From: Limanda limanda
Taxonomy: Eukaryota; Chordata; Actinopteri; Pleuronectiformes; Pleuronectidae
Direction of reading: 5' to 3'
Assembly: GCF_963576545.1 (NCBI RefSeq)
Contig: NC_083638.1
Location: 22,161,590-22,225,589, forward strand
DNA: 64,000 nt
In this document: positions 35,205 to 46,135 of the stretch, piece by piece
Layout of the letters: the number at the start of each line of letters is the position of its first letter
How positions within the stretch are numbered: position 1 is the first letter of the stretch
Notes under the pieces: generated by a model
What the model was told of the DNA's origin: nothing
Databases searched by the model: none
Seen by the model: the letters and a program-made list of their open reading frames with translations, nothing else
Translations under genes and position numbers: made by a program

Positions 35205-35410
35205 CAGGAATATTTCCTGCCTTTGTTGGAGTAGGTTGAGGTGTATTTCACAGCAATGATTCCATCAAGCCTGACTCTGTGGACACGCCGGGGATTCAGT
35301 CAGATCGGGCTGTGACTTTGGCAGTTCGGCCAGGGCTAAAGCATAACAGCCTCTTTCCCTTTCAGCTCCCTCAGCGGGGTCATATGATTCCTACCAGATG
35401 CATCCATACA
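35205..35410. promoter_or_regulatory. Candidate conserved non-coding element
   Basis: An island of balanced unique DNA between two AT-rich blocks. It includes TTCACAGCAATGATTCC, GGGGATTCAGTCAGATCGGG and GCGGGGTCATATGATTCC (CATATG E-box). No frame. Confidence 0.35.
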
Positions 35411-36051
35411 TAAAATACACCATTAGACCGAGCTTCAGTGGAAGTCCCAGAGTCGCGTTTGAAGAAAGGGTTAATCATGTCAAAAATCTAAGAAAAAGGC
35501 AGTAAAACAAAGATAATTTTAATTTATTAATTCATAGAGCATTTAAACTGTTTTTAAAAATTATTTAAATTTAAATCGTATTACTCTAAGACATTTAAAA
35601 ATAAATTTAGTTTGAACAAATATATTTGAATTTTCTTACTATTTAATGTCTGGCATGTTTTTAAATTTAAGACTGTGTTAGACACTATGTTGCATAAAAC
35701 AGTAAATAAATATTCTCGGAGAATGTTGTTCTCCACACATTGTGTTCTATATACAACAGTACAGTGTATGAATGCTATGAAAACCTGAGATAACGGGACG
35801 TTTTATTTCAACATCGGAAAAGAATAAAACTGACACACGTCACAACACCTGTGCTGCAGCCGGCTGAATCGGTGCTTCAGCACCGGGCGAGGGGCGAGGG
35901 GCTCCAGGGACGGAGGGAGGAAATGGCTGCTATGTTTGTTTGAGAGGAGGTTAGCAGCAGGGCACGCTGGATTCTGCTGTGGCCCAGATTTTTCTCCAAT
36001 CCCTTTTGTCCGTTCACTCCATGTTTGAGTGGCTTTATAGAGAAATTGCTT
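35411..36051. other. AT-rich spacer
   Basis: Very AT-rich from 35500 to 35760, then unique DNA. Nothing recognised. Confidence 0.5.
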
Positions 36052-36618
36052 TTATTGTGTCCACTCAGGAAAACCAAAAGCAAAAACACCTCCAGCATTC
36101 AGTCTGAAGACAATGCTCACAAAAGCGTTGAGGAAATGACTTACCAACCAGGAGCAGCGCACAAACAACGCGCCAAGGATTTTCTCAGCTGTTCTAAATG
36201 ACACAGTACTGTTAATGAATCCTTCGCCACATGTTGCTCCTTCAAAGAAAACTTTATCAGCGCGTGATGCACCTCCCCCGACACGGATTCCTGGATGTAG
36301 AATAAGACCGGGGGTTAATTTGAAAATCTCAAACTTCACATTTTGTCTGGAGAGGCCATGGAGGAAACCCGAGCTCCCTGCTCTGATCCGGAGGCGGACA
36401 GGTGCACGGCCCAGGTCAGAGGTAATATAGTGACAGTGCACATATTTAACTACACAGTGGCAATATCCCTCAGTGCCTTCCTGACCCACTGTTTGGAGAG
36501 GGGTCGCTCCCAGGTGAAGTCGGGTGCTGATCACGCACATACACAGGCCCTGTAGCTCCTTCTCAATGTCAATAAGCCGCGCTGCCTTATTGACCTTGAG
36601 TCCGAGCCAGAGAGACAC
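36052..36618 (-). other. 188-codon minus-strand open frame, function unknown
   Basis: This is the longest non-repetitive open frame in the window. It starts SLWLGLKVNKAARL and includes LIDIEKELQGLC, then Gly/Val-rich sequence. I recognise no domain. A consensus donor GTAAGT on the minus strand at 36144-36139 interrupts it in its last 30 codons, so the downstream part would not be translated if it is used. The segment 36440-36620 (GTCAATAAGCCGCGCTGCC and nearby) also looks CNE-like. Alternatives are a chance frame in GC-balanced regulatory DNA (most likely) or a lineage-specific first exon. Confidence 0.15.
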
Positions 36619-38396
36619 TCATGTGTTACATGTGTCCACGGAACAGAACTGCTACGGGAACCAGACAAGCCAAAGAAACTTAGGTTACATCAGCGGGTTA
36701 TTTGTGTGATTTTATAAAAATATAGAATACATAATTATCAGTGATGTTAATTTTTACATCATGTGCAAATAATCCTGTGTGTGTCTCCTCTTAAGTTCAG
36801 TAACAGGTCACTACATTTTTAACACATGCTTGAGATATGATAACATATATTTAAGAATGTATCGCGCACATCTAACTACAGTATATCTAACCATATATTT
36901 TCCCCACTCATAAATCCTTTTTACTGAATATGAAGGACAATAGCACAGGTAAAATAATAATAAAAACATCAAACATTCGTGTCCATCAGCATCCAACTTG
37001 AAGGTTCCATTAGTTTTAAAAAACATTTCCGATTTCTCTCAGGTCAGAATCCACCAAAAACATTTTTGCAGAAAATAAAAGGCTGAGCACAGCAGATGAA
37101 GCCATATTCACTAAGTGATTCTTTAAATTCACAGAAAGCTTAAAAACACCAAGAGAGAGGAAGAAAAGGAAGAGAGGAACAGGAACATCTCTGAAGAATT
37201 ACATTTGGTAAATTGTAGAAATCGTTGTGAGATCTAGATTCAGAGACACATCCCCACCAAATAGGTGCATAAAACTGAGACATTACCATTCACATAATTA
37301 TACACAAAGTTTCCTTCTCTTGGATGAGCAATTTCAATGGCTCCTCTTCCATGCCAAGAGCATTTGTGAGCATAAATGATAACACAGGCTTCACAATTTC
37401 TGTGCACTTCCTTGTTTTCTGGCTTGAAGAAAACCACAAAGCCCTGCATCTGTATGTGTTAAATGAAGTGTGCAGCAACCTCATGAGTGTATGTGCACGT
37501 GAGTATGGGTGTGTACGGGGGCGTGCATGTGCATGCTCACTCACACATGTTTGAATATGAGCTGAGGAAGTGACAGACCAAAGCTGCATGATGCGGGAGG
37601 GCACAATATGGTGGTGGTGGTGGTGGGGGGCGGGGGGGTTATTTCCACAATCCCATATATATTTTTTGTTGGAGTGTCCTGACGCCATTTCATCACGGAA
37701 CCCAAGAGGACAGCCCAAGAGAGATGCAAGATGCAGAAGGATAGCAGCCGCGCCACAAAATGAAATGAGAAATCAGAGAGGTGCAGAGAGAATAGAGAAT
37801 AGAGAATGAAGAATGACGACGGGATGGGAGGAGAGGGTGGGAACTTGACAAGGGAAAAAGAAAATGATACAGGAGTGCTCTCCCATTAATGCCAGTCCGC
37901 CAGTCAATGAATGTAAAAAAAAATAAAAAAGAAGTCAGTGGTGTTGTAGTCAGTCATCAGCCTGTGTCCCGTGTCCTGTTCAGAAAGGACATGACCACAC
38001 TTGGGAAGGTTAGATCAACACTTCAACAACAACAACAAGAGAGACATCTCAACCCTGTTAATTTGCAATTCACTGACTCTCTCATGTCCCTGTTCAAAAA
38101 AAATAATTCACGGCTAGTTGGCCAGTTGTTGTTCCTGTAATTTCGAGTCGATATTGTCATGTGCATCTTTTAATGTCTGTCTGAAGGATGTCAGGGTGAA
38201 GATGTCAACTGAGCGTAGGGTTATTCTTGGGCTTTCCATGTCAGGCGATACAAATTCATTTCATATTCATCCGAATGGTTGTTCTCTGCAGGGGGTTCAT
38301 GGCGGTACCTATCCCACTCCCCCTTTTCTCTTTGATTTGGCTCATTTGAGCAGTGCGGTCCCCGGCAGCTTGTTAGAACTGCCACCTCGGTGACTC
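36619..38396. other. Spacer with minor simple repeats
   Basis: AT-rich to about 37080. (TGG)n plus a G run lies at 37611-37638, three GAGAATA units near 37788-37808, and (CAA)n at 38022-38037. The stretch 37320-37480 is unique and might be a CNE. No exon recognised. Confidence 0.5.
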
Positions 38397-38513
38397 TGCC
38401 CCCTGGATGGATGGGGAGGGGGGGGTAGGGGCGACGGGGGGGGGGGGGGGATGGCAGAGATGGAAGGGGTGCTCAGAGGGGTGTTGAGGGGGGGGGGAGG
38501 GGGGTGCGGGATG
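38397..38513 (+). repeat. G-rich tract, quadruplex-prone
   Basis: Many runs of 4-15 G on the plus strand within about 115 bp, including about 14-15 Gs at 38437-38450 and a 9-G run near 38490. It has far more than the four G-tracts needed for a quadruplex. It is low complexity and non-coding. Confidence 0.9.
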
Positions 38514-38779
38514 ATAGGTTAGGGAGGCCTACCCCAGAGCGCTTTCTCAAGTCATGGGTGAGCAAGCAAGGCTCAGTGAGTGGAAACCGAGGAAACCTGA
38601 ACAAGCCACACCATCTACTGGCCAGGCAGGGGTACTGCTGTCTGCTGAGAGGAAAGAGAGAGAGAGAGGGAGAGCTGTCCCTTCACTAAAAAGGTCAATA
38701 ACAGTGCCTCAGTCTAGTTTTAAAACTACTTTCACTGTGTCCACTACTTCTAAAACATTATAACACTGAGTCCTTGACA

Positions 38780-39240
38780 GATTAAATGGCTTCACTCTTC
38801 CTCCACTTTCAGCATAATTACCTCGAGAATCTATTATCAAGCAACTTCGCCGCGTTCTACCGGAGAACCTATAAAGTGACAGATGCAAAACAATGTCAGA
38901 ATCAAACAAAGAGGAAGCCGTGCTTTTTTTATTGTTACTGACAGGGTGCAAAAATGATCCCTTCAGGTCAAAGGGACGAGAGACATAACTGCCTAAATTA
39001 CCCATAATGGCTCACACATGCAGCCAGCGTCCCCTTTCGCTTCAATACGTTTCAAACGCTCAAATGCAAACCTTTATTAGACACGTGCGAGAGCGACTTA
39101 TGCATCACCGCCGTACCTGCCGCACACGGGCGACCTAGGACAAAATGAATTCATAAAAGTGGAATCATTGTTCTTCAACCTTTCCATATTCCAAGGTCGT
39201 GTTCATTTATCACAGCGGGGTGTGCAGTGGAGACCGGACA
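38780..39240. promoter_or_regulatory. Candidate CNE pair
   Basis: Two unique blocks. 38790-38900 contains TTCAGCATAATTACCTCG (TAATTA) and ATCTATTATCAAGC. 39040-39210 contains AACGCTCAAATGCAAACC, CCTTTATTAGACACGTGCG (CACGTG E-box with homeodomain TTTATTA) and TTCATAAAAGTGG. No frame or repeat. Confidence 0.3.
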
Positions 39241-39295
39241 AAGGCTTGAATGTATAATGACAGCTATAGGATAAACAGTATAGGGTGTGTGGGAG

Positions 39296-39310
39296 TGGGG
39301 GGGGGGGGGC
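39296..39310. repeat. Poly-G run
   Basis: About 14 G residues. Confidence 0.9.
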
Positions 39311-41130
39311 ACAACATACTCAGCATCAAGACTTGGCCTGATTAGATGTCCAGACATGCCATAACCTTGGGGATCTGCCAGCAGGGGAAAAAACGAAGGA
39401 GCAAAGAGGAGGGGGTGGATCTGGGAGGGTTAAATGCAGAAAGACAGAGTACAGACAGAAACACGCTCAGGGAAGCAGAAAGTAAATGCAGAGAGAAAAC
39501 CTATTCAGAAAACATTTTCATTTTCTCCCATCTGCACATATATAAAATATCGTTTGTGCCATTACTGAACCCCCGAAACCCCCTTCCATCCTGCCTCTCT
39601 TCACCACATGAAAAAAATAAATCTAATTTTCCCATCCCTGCCACAGAACAGCCCCCCCCCCAACCACACACACACACACACACACACTCACTCAGGCACA
39701 CCCCCAGTGGCCCCACCCACCACCACCGCTCTGAGCCCACTTTCAGGCTCCCCCAGCCCCTCCCGTTCCCCCGCTCCCATAGTGATGCACCATTTCTTTC
39801 TCTAAGCAAGGCTCCATTTTGTATTAAGTTCTGATCAGTGTTATAACCAATTTGCATTCAATCCGGAGAAAATGGTGGAAGAGCCTTGGTGGAGGAGATG
39901 AACGCTGAGGACAGAGGAGCAGGAGGAAACACGGGGGAGTAGAAGTGAATTATCAAATATCCTGCAGGGATTATTGGGAATTTATAGAAGTGTAATGTTG
40001 GAAGTTTGAAATGGACGCATGTGGTACATGTTTTTTCATGTTCACGGTTAAATGGTCAAAACATTTAAAAAATATTTAAAAAAACTTGATCTTGCTAAGG
40101 AGCTTTCTACAGTTGACAAGTATAATATGAATATACTGACATTCTCGCCATGCAGGCGGAGAGGAAAGGAGAATATTGTTTGCCTTCACTGCCGCTCAGA
40201 TAAATGAGGAAGGGTAATATAAACTTCAGACAACCCCTCAGCCTGAGGGCAGGGCAACACAAACACATCGTCACAGAGGTTATGTGATTTGCCGATTACA
40301 AAACAGATATAACACGTCTCATACCGGGTGAAATCATTTTAAGTGCTAAAAGGCCCCGGGTTTTAATTTATTTAACGCGTCTAACATACTAATGCACAGG
40401 AAATGAGTGGTAAACACCAACAGAATCATCATAAACCAGCACCTTTCACTTTCAACGTGAGTGCAAACGTGACCTCTGCAACAATATTTATTCATGGTCA
40501 AATAAAAAAAAAACATGAAAATCTGAGATGGGTACTTTCCACAGTCAATCGCCTCACACAGAGAAAGACATTAGCTGCTGATACACACTGCGGCGGATGA
40601 GACATGTGACCGTCCGTGGATGTGGGGAAGATAGAGTGTGACCACAATGGAAAACAATGTGACACTATTACTAAATTGCACTCAAACAGGCCGTCGCTGT
40701 GTTCCCCTGCACGACTTACAGCAACAACATCCAGACTGTTTTATCTTGCTGCAAACTGATACCATCAACCACAGCAAGCAAAGAAAAGGTTACTGTTTTT
40801 AGATGTGTTTTTCAGCAAGAGAGAATGTGAAAGCATGAATAATATATCAAAGAAAAAAAGAGCTAATCCAGCTCCTACACACGTGTGAACAGGAAGTGGA
40901 AGTGGAGGGCAGAGCTTCCTCAGGTCCATGGCCGGCCTTGACCCGGGTGCCAGCGGACAGCATTTTTCAGGAGGAATGTTAATGGGTGTTTAAAATCACG
41001 TTAAGGGTTGTGGAGATAGCCGAGTTTATTACAACATCGCTGAAGATAGTGGTTGTTTTTTTTTCTTCCTGAATCTGAATAAGTTTTTCATTAATGGTGT
41101 CACAGAGATCAGCGGTTATCAACATCTCCG
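39311..41130. other. Spacer with C-run/(CA)n at 39651-39690
   Basis: A C run followed by CA units lies at 39651-39690. A 162-codon plus-strand frame (39346-39834) is Pro/His/Thr-rich because it runs through this tract and is not credible. The remainder is unique, AT-rich in places. Confidence 0.5.
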
Positions 41131-41157
41131 GGGGGGGACGGCAGGGTGGGGGGGGGA
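41131..41157 (+). repeat. G-runs, quadruplex-prone
   Basis: Runs of 8 and 9 Gs separated by ACGGCAGGGT. Confidence 0.85.
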
Positions 41158-41194
41158 AAACAATCACTGATTCTTTCACACAATTTCACCATCT

Positions 41195-41290
41195 AATTTC
41201 CGACCGTGCATTTTGGAACAAAATTAATTTCCTTGGCCTATCTAATAAATCAGAAACAAGTGATTGCTGTTGGTGCCGATCCGGGGCAGG
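41195..41290. promoter_or_regulatory. Candidate conserved non-coding element
   Basis: Unique block with TTGGAACAAAATTAATTTCC, CTATCTAATAAATCAG and AACAAGTGATTGCTG. Homeodomain and SOX-like cores are present. Call by texture. Confidence 0.3.
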
Positions 41291-41494
41291 CACAATGAGA
41301 TCTGCTCTGCTCAGATCTGGCAGAAGGACTCGCGTGTCCCGGCTGAAGCTGCAGACACACACACGAGTCATGCACGCTGGGTGGAAGTCTTGCGTGGGAT
41401 CTCTCCCTCTTAATCTTCATCCTCACCATCACACTCACTGGCTCACTCGCACAAGACACTCGAGCTTTAGAAACAAAAGTTAAGGGCGAGGACT

Positions 41495-41660
41495 CCACTG
41501 TATCGACTAATTGATTCTGGAGTTATCCTCCATCGTCCCACTACATGCTCATTAGCGGAGGCCTTCTGTGATCATCCTTATCAATCTCATTGGTTTGTGG
41601 TGAAATTGCCCTCTCTGCATGCTCAGAGGTGCACCGTATTAGGGTTATATTATTCCACTC
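41495..41660. promoter_or_regulatory. Candidate conserved non-coding element
   Basis: Unique block with GACTAATTGATTCTGGAG, TGCTCATTAGCGGAGGCC, CCTTATCAATCTCATTGG and GGTTATATTATTCC. Several homeodomain/PBX-like cores (TAATTGATT) are clustered. No coding frame. Confidence 0.35.
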
Positions 41661-41859
41661 TATATGATCCCCCTGTATGCTACATTATACATGCAGCATC
41701 TTGTAAGATTCAATGCATGTTTTCCGCATGGCTTCCCTCTGAAACAACTGGGGGGTTTTGAAGATCAGCTATATGCTAAAATGCCTCGGGCTATCTTCGC
41801 AAGGTTACAGAGCATTAAGAGTTGGAATGCACACCCAGGGAGACAGGGGGGTGAATCCC

Positions 41860-41912
41860 ACACACACACACACATACACACGCACACAGACACACGCACA
41901 CACATGCACACA
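41860..41912. repeat. (CA)n-rich microsatellite, imperfect
   Basis: CA array with TA, CG and GA interruptions. Confidence 0.95.
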
Positions 41913-43400
41913 GTCTAGATCTCGGCTCTTGGGACGGTCCCTGGGTAGAGCCTTCACCGACGTAGCGGGCAGGGCGGAGTGGGTAGGACGGGTTAAACGA
42001 TGGCGTTGTAAAACATTTATCTGCCTCAGATCGAGCGTTAGATAGGTTGAACCTCATCGCCTGCCATTACAGAATTACCCTAACTGCTGCTATAATGTGG
42101 CCGAGCACAGACGCCGTGCACAGTCCCTCTCCGCCGTCCTATTGATTTTCACACCCTGAGACAGAGCGCTCCCGAAGGGCAGTAAATTACAGGGCGTTTT
42201 ACAGGGAATTACACCTGCACCCGGAAACTTTACAGGGAAGCGGGTGTCACAGACCACTCCCCCCCCTCGTCTGCAGACTGCTGTGAAACTGGACATGGAG
42301 ACCCCCACTCAGTCCTCTCAGTCAGGCACTAGAGCAGGTACTCACACCACCACATAAATAGGGGTCTCCTCCAAAACAAAACATTGACATTCATGGGAAA
42401 ACAGCTCTATAAGAGACATTTTTAGACTATTTATATTGTGTTTGACTTTTTATTGGACTACTGGCTGTGGAGGCGCAGGAAACACTGTAAAAGACAGAGG
42501 AGGGAGGCAAAGCGACTCAAGTCCTTGGCTGGATTTCGTTCAAGTGCATTTCAGTAACAGAATGCTGATCCTACAGAAATTCTAACTCCTATTAAAAGCA
42601 TTTAACGCAACAAAAATATACAGAGACCAAGGTTGGGATTGATACATGCTAGAACATTTCAAAAGTAATATCATGAGGAAATAACAATAAACAATATAAA
42701 TACTATTTATTATTACATATGTGGAAAGTCAATCATCCTTGTCAATATGTTTATGATAAACATAAATAATTACATTCACACAGCATGTGCGTGAGCTGTG
42801 GGTGAGGCTCTACAGAAACGCCTTCTTTGTGTATGCGTTGTTCACAGTTTTTTGCTGTCTGTTTATGCATTTGAGAACATTCACAAGCTCAGAAATATAA
42901 TTTAAGTTAAAAGTCTGTGTCAGGCAGGAGCCTTGAGGACAGAGGTTAACGTAGGGGAAGTTAATACTCGGTGGAGGATTCAGCACAAAGCACAAATTCT
43001 CCCATTAATGCCTGAAACACGACCGAAAAGGCAGCTTGACAAAAACGATTGTTTTTTTATATATACGTGTGTCATGATGTTGATAATTCAAAAGGAACTA
43101 AGCAGGCTGTTATCCATCTCCGTGTTCAGAAGATAAGCAATAGATGGGCAAGATATGATGCGAGGGGTGTATCTCTGTACTGGTGCTGGAAGGAATCAAG
43201 GGAGGAATTGTAGACTAATAAAACTTCCTTAACTCTGCAACACCTGGATATATATGGTTTCTTTTCATTTCTTCTCCAGCTCCACTCACTCCTAGTAAAA
43301 CTAGCTCTCAACACCAGCACTCACTGACCTCAGGATAGCCCTGCAGACATGAAAGACCCTTTATCTGTTCCAGGTGTGGGCTGACTCACGCTGAGTGTGT
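41913..43400. other. Spacer, no gene seen
   Basis: GC-balanced unique DNA to 42320. The stretch 42060-42230 (ACAGAATTACCC, CAGGGAATTACACC) may be a CNE. AT-rich unique DNA follows. No repeat family recognised. Confidence 0.45.
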
Positions 43401-43610
43401 GCATGTGTGCGCGTGCGTGTGTGAGAGAGAGAGAAAGTGAGGGAGATACAGATGTTTATGTAGAGAAACAGATTCAAGATCCACAAGCAATTCACTAAAC
43501 TAAAACAGGAGAGCAACACAAACACATTGCACTTCGACTTCATAACATGTGAAAGCAATAGGACCGACCTGGTATCATGTATCCAGACACAGATGCATCT
43601 ATGGTCTCAG

Positions 43611-43716
<106 letters not shown>

Positions 43717-43739
43717 CTGTGTGTCTGCATCTACATAGA

Positions 43740-44759
43740 GTTGAGACTGATTGTAAAAGACTGCGTCTCTGTTGACTTGTGATCGGGTTTGGTTCCTTCA
43801 TGTCTCCCATGTGATTTCAACAATGAAAGTATAACACAAATTGGCATATTACCCGACAAGATGACTGCCAACGGCTCCATCGCCTTGTGCATAACATTTG
43901 AAATACTGGTATTTTGCATAGGCAGATAAGTTTGAAGTGTGTTGTTATAAATACATTAGTGTAAATCTGTTGTCCTGATCGGATCCCAGTCTGTCCTCAA
44001 TGGAAGTGTCCGAGTGAGAATGATTAATCGGACAGGCTCACAACAGAAGAAGCCCCGCTCTGATAAACACAAACATGCAACAGTGATGCTGAGTGGCATG
44101 CTGCACGCGAGTGACCCCCCCCTCCCTCTCACCCTGTCTGGTTTCAGGTTAAACTTGACCCCTCACACTTGACCTCTGGGGCTTTGGCTCTGTGCTGGTG
44201 GAGCAGAGAGAGGCAAGGGCACAGCTGTGAGGGAGGGTCCACAGCAGGACAAACTCCCCTCTGACAAAGGCAGAAATTCAATTGGAGCATATTAGTGTCC
44301 AAGTAGTTGAATATCACTCATTCTGGCTAACTGAAAACATCTTTTCTTCTGCGCTCAAGGCAGCTTCCATTAACCTCTAAAACAGTGGGAGGGCCGGGGT
44401 TGGGCGGGTCACACAGAACAGCTCTCAGCTTCAACTTTGCCAGCACTTCTCCACCGCGCTCTATTTTTAACCTCTGATACATATTGCCGTGGTCATTATT
44501 TTCAATGTTTCTGTCCCGCACTGTCAAACGCCTTGCAGGTTTGATGTATGAACGGTGGTCCATCACTTACATTGTTCCCCAGGACAACCAATGAGTGTGT
44601 GGTTCCCTGCAGTGGGCCAGACAAAGACAGATAGATGGGCCTGGCTCAGGCCATAGGTACCAGGGGACACTTCTCAGGACAGCTAACAAATAGGAGTGAG
44701 AGGAAAGGGATGAAGCTGAATAAAAGCTGATACTCCACAGAGCTGCTCAACCCATAACT
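43740..44759. other. Spacer, no gene seen
   Basis: Unique DNA with short frames only and a C run near 44116-44122. No repeat or exon recognised. Confidence 0.5.
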
Positions 44760-45035
44760 GTCACCTCTGCAGATTGAACAGCCGTCCTAAATGAAGATAA
44801 ACCATCGATCCGCAGAGTAATATCTGGTGTTTGGTAAGTCTACAATGAGAGGAGAGGACGCCAGAGAAAATACTCTGCTGCTATTTGAATATATGATCTC
44901 CATAGCGACACGTAGACTTTACAAACAGGGAACAGCAAAGCGTTTAGGAGCGGGATCCAACTTCTCTCTGGGAGCTGCTTTACAACAAATTAAAAACAAG
45001 GGGAAAATCATGCTGAAATTGGGTCCCATCTCGCT
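44760..45035. promoter_or_regulatory. Candidate CNE under a 159-codon open frame
   Basis: Unique DNA with CATCGATCCGCAGAGTAATA, CTATTTGAATATATGATCTCC and CCATAGCGACACGTAGAC (RFX/X-box-like half sites). The plus-strand frame at 44827-45306 runs through it into Pro-rich low complexity and has no domain. Its length is probably chance. The first half is the CNE-like part. Confidence 0.3.
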
Positions 45036-45540
45036 GCAACAACCGTCCACCCCCACGCCTTCTCCCCCCCCGCCATCCCCAATGTCTCTTTTCTACACAA
45101 TCTGTGTCAGAAGAAGCAGCAAGGAACGGTTTGTGAGAAACACTTATCTGGCACAGCGGCAGAGCCCTGTTCCTACACCCTTTATCTCACCAGGAGATGG
45201 AATTCAATATACAAAAACCCCATCATGCAGCAGCATCACGCCTGTGCTTGGGATAAGGGCAGGGTTGCCAGGTAATTGGTTGGTGGTGGACGTACACAAG
45301 GTTTGAGACTACCCGTGGAGGAGTGGAGATTACAGGGAGGGGTGGAGGGACTGGGTAACTGGGAGTCAGTAGGGGAGGGGGGAGTGAGGGAGTGAGGGGC
45401 TTCTTGACAATCTTCCTCTACATCCCCCCTTCTCCTCCATCCACCCATCACTATACCCCGCCTGCTCATGTAATCTGCAGCCCCATAAAATGTACATGCG
45501 AGTCGGTGTGTTGGTGTGTGTTTTTTGGCTCGAGCACGAA
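45036..45540. other. Spacer with C- and G-rich low complexity
   Basis: C-rich at 45046-45072 and G-rich at 45311-45400. No exon supported. Confidence 0.5.
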
Positions 45541-45549
45541 TAACAAAAG

Positions 45550-45590
45550 CATGTCAAGTTTATTTGTGTAGCCCCTATGTCACGATGCAC
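45550..45590. repeat. Short fragment of a dispersed fish repeat
   Basis: CAAGTTTATTTGTGTAGCCC resembles the widespread teleost segment that usually reads CAAGTTTATTTGTATAGCAC. Only about 35 bp is preserved. Confidence 0.35.
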
Positions 45591-45654
45591 CCCACAAACC
45601 CCCTTTCAAAAAAGGAAAAATGACACTCCTTGGTTTCCATTATACAAGTTTGCA

Positions 45655-45820
45655 TTTTGCATCCCCTGTGCAAATTAATTAAGAAAATCCCTCACTTCCA
45701 TGACATTTAAATTAAAATTAAAGCAGATACTGTCATCGCAAGAACTGCATATTATTACGTGGCAAAAATAATTTCTTTCCTGAGTGATAATGTAAAAGGG
45801 GATTGGAGGCGGATGATCCT
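45655..45820. promoter_or_regulatory. Candidate conserved non-coding element
   Basis: Unique AT-balanced block with GTGCAAATTAATTAAG (TTAATTAA), GCATATTATTACGTGGC and GTGATAATGTAAAAGGGG. Homeodomain-like cores and no repeat signature. Confidence 0.35.
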
Positions 45821-46079
45821 GCACGTGCAGTGGGAACAGCGAGGAGTGGGAGCACACAGGAAATCCACCGGCACACCATTTCCCGTTTTTCCAGCGACTC
45901 CCAAAGATAACAGGCGCAGAAGAGGGCGAGATAAAGGGACATGTGAGAGAAAGAGAAAGAAAAAGTCATTTCTCTGATTTATTTATGATGCAATGAAGGT
46001 ATGCTGAACGCATCAGAACATGCAGCAGTGGTCATACTGTCAGGGAAGATGAAGTGTCTTCATAGTCGACTGAGCGAAC

Positions 46080-46135
46080 GAGCGAGGGAAAGAAAGAGGG
46101 AGAGAGAGAAAATTAGAGGGAGAGAGAGGAGGGTG
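46080..46135. repeat. (GA)n-rich purine tract
   Basis: GAAA/GAGAGA units with a short AATTAG interruption. Confidence 0.85.

Noticed and set aside
39346..39834. 162-codon plus-strand frame
   Set aside because: It passes through a poly-C/(CA)n tract and is rich in Pro/His/Thr. No domain or splice context.
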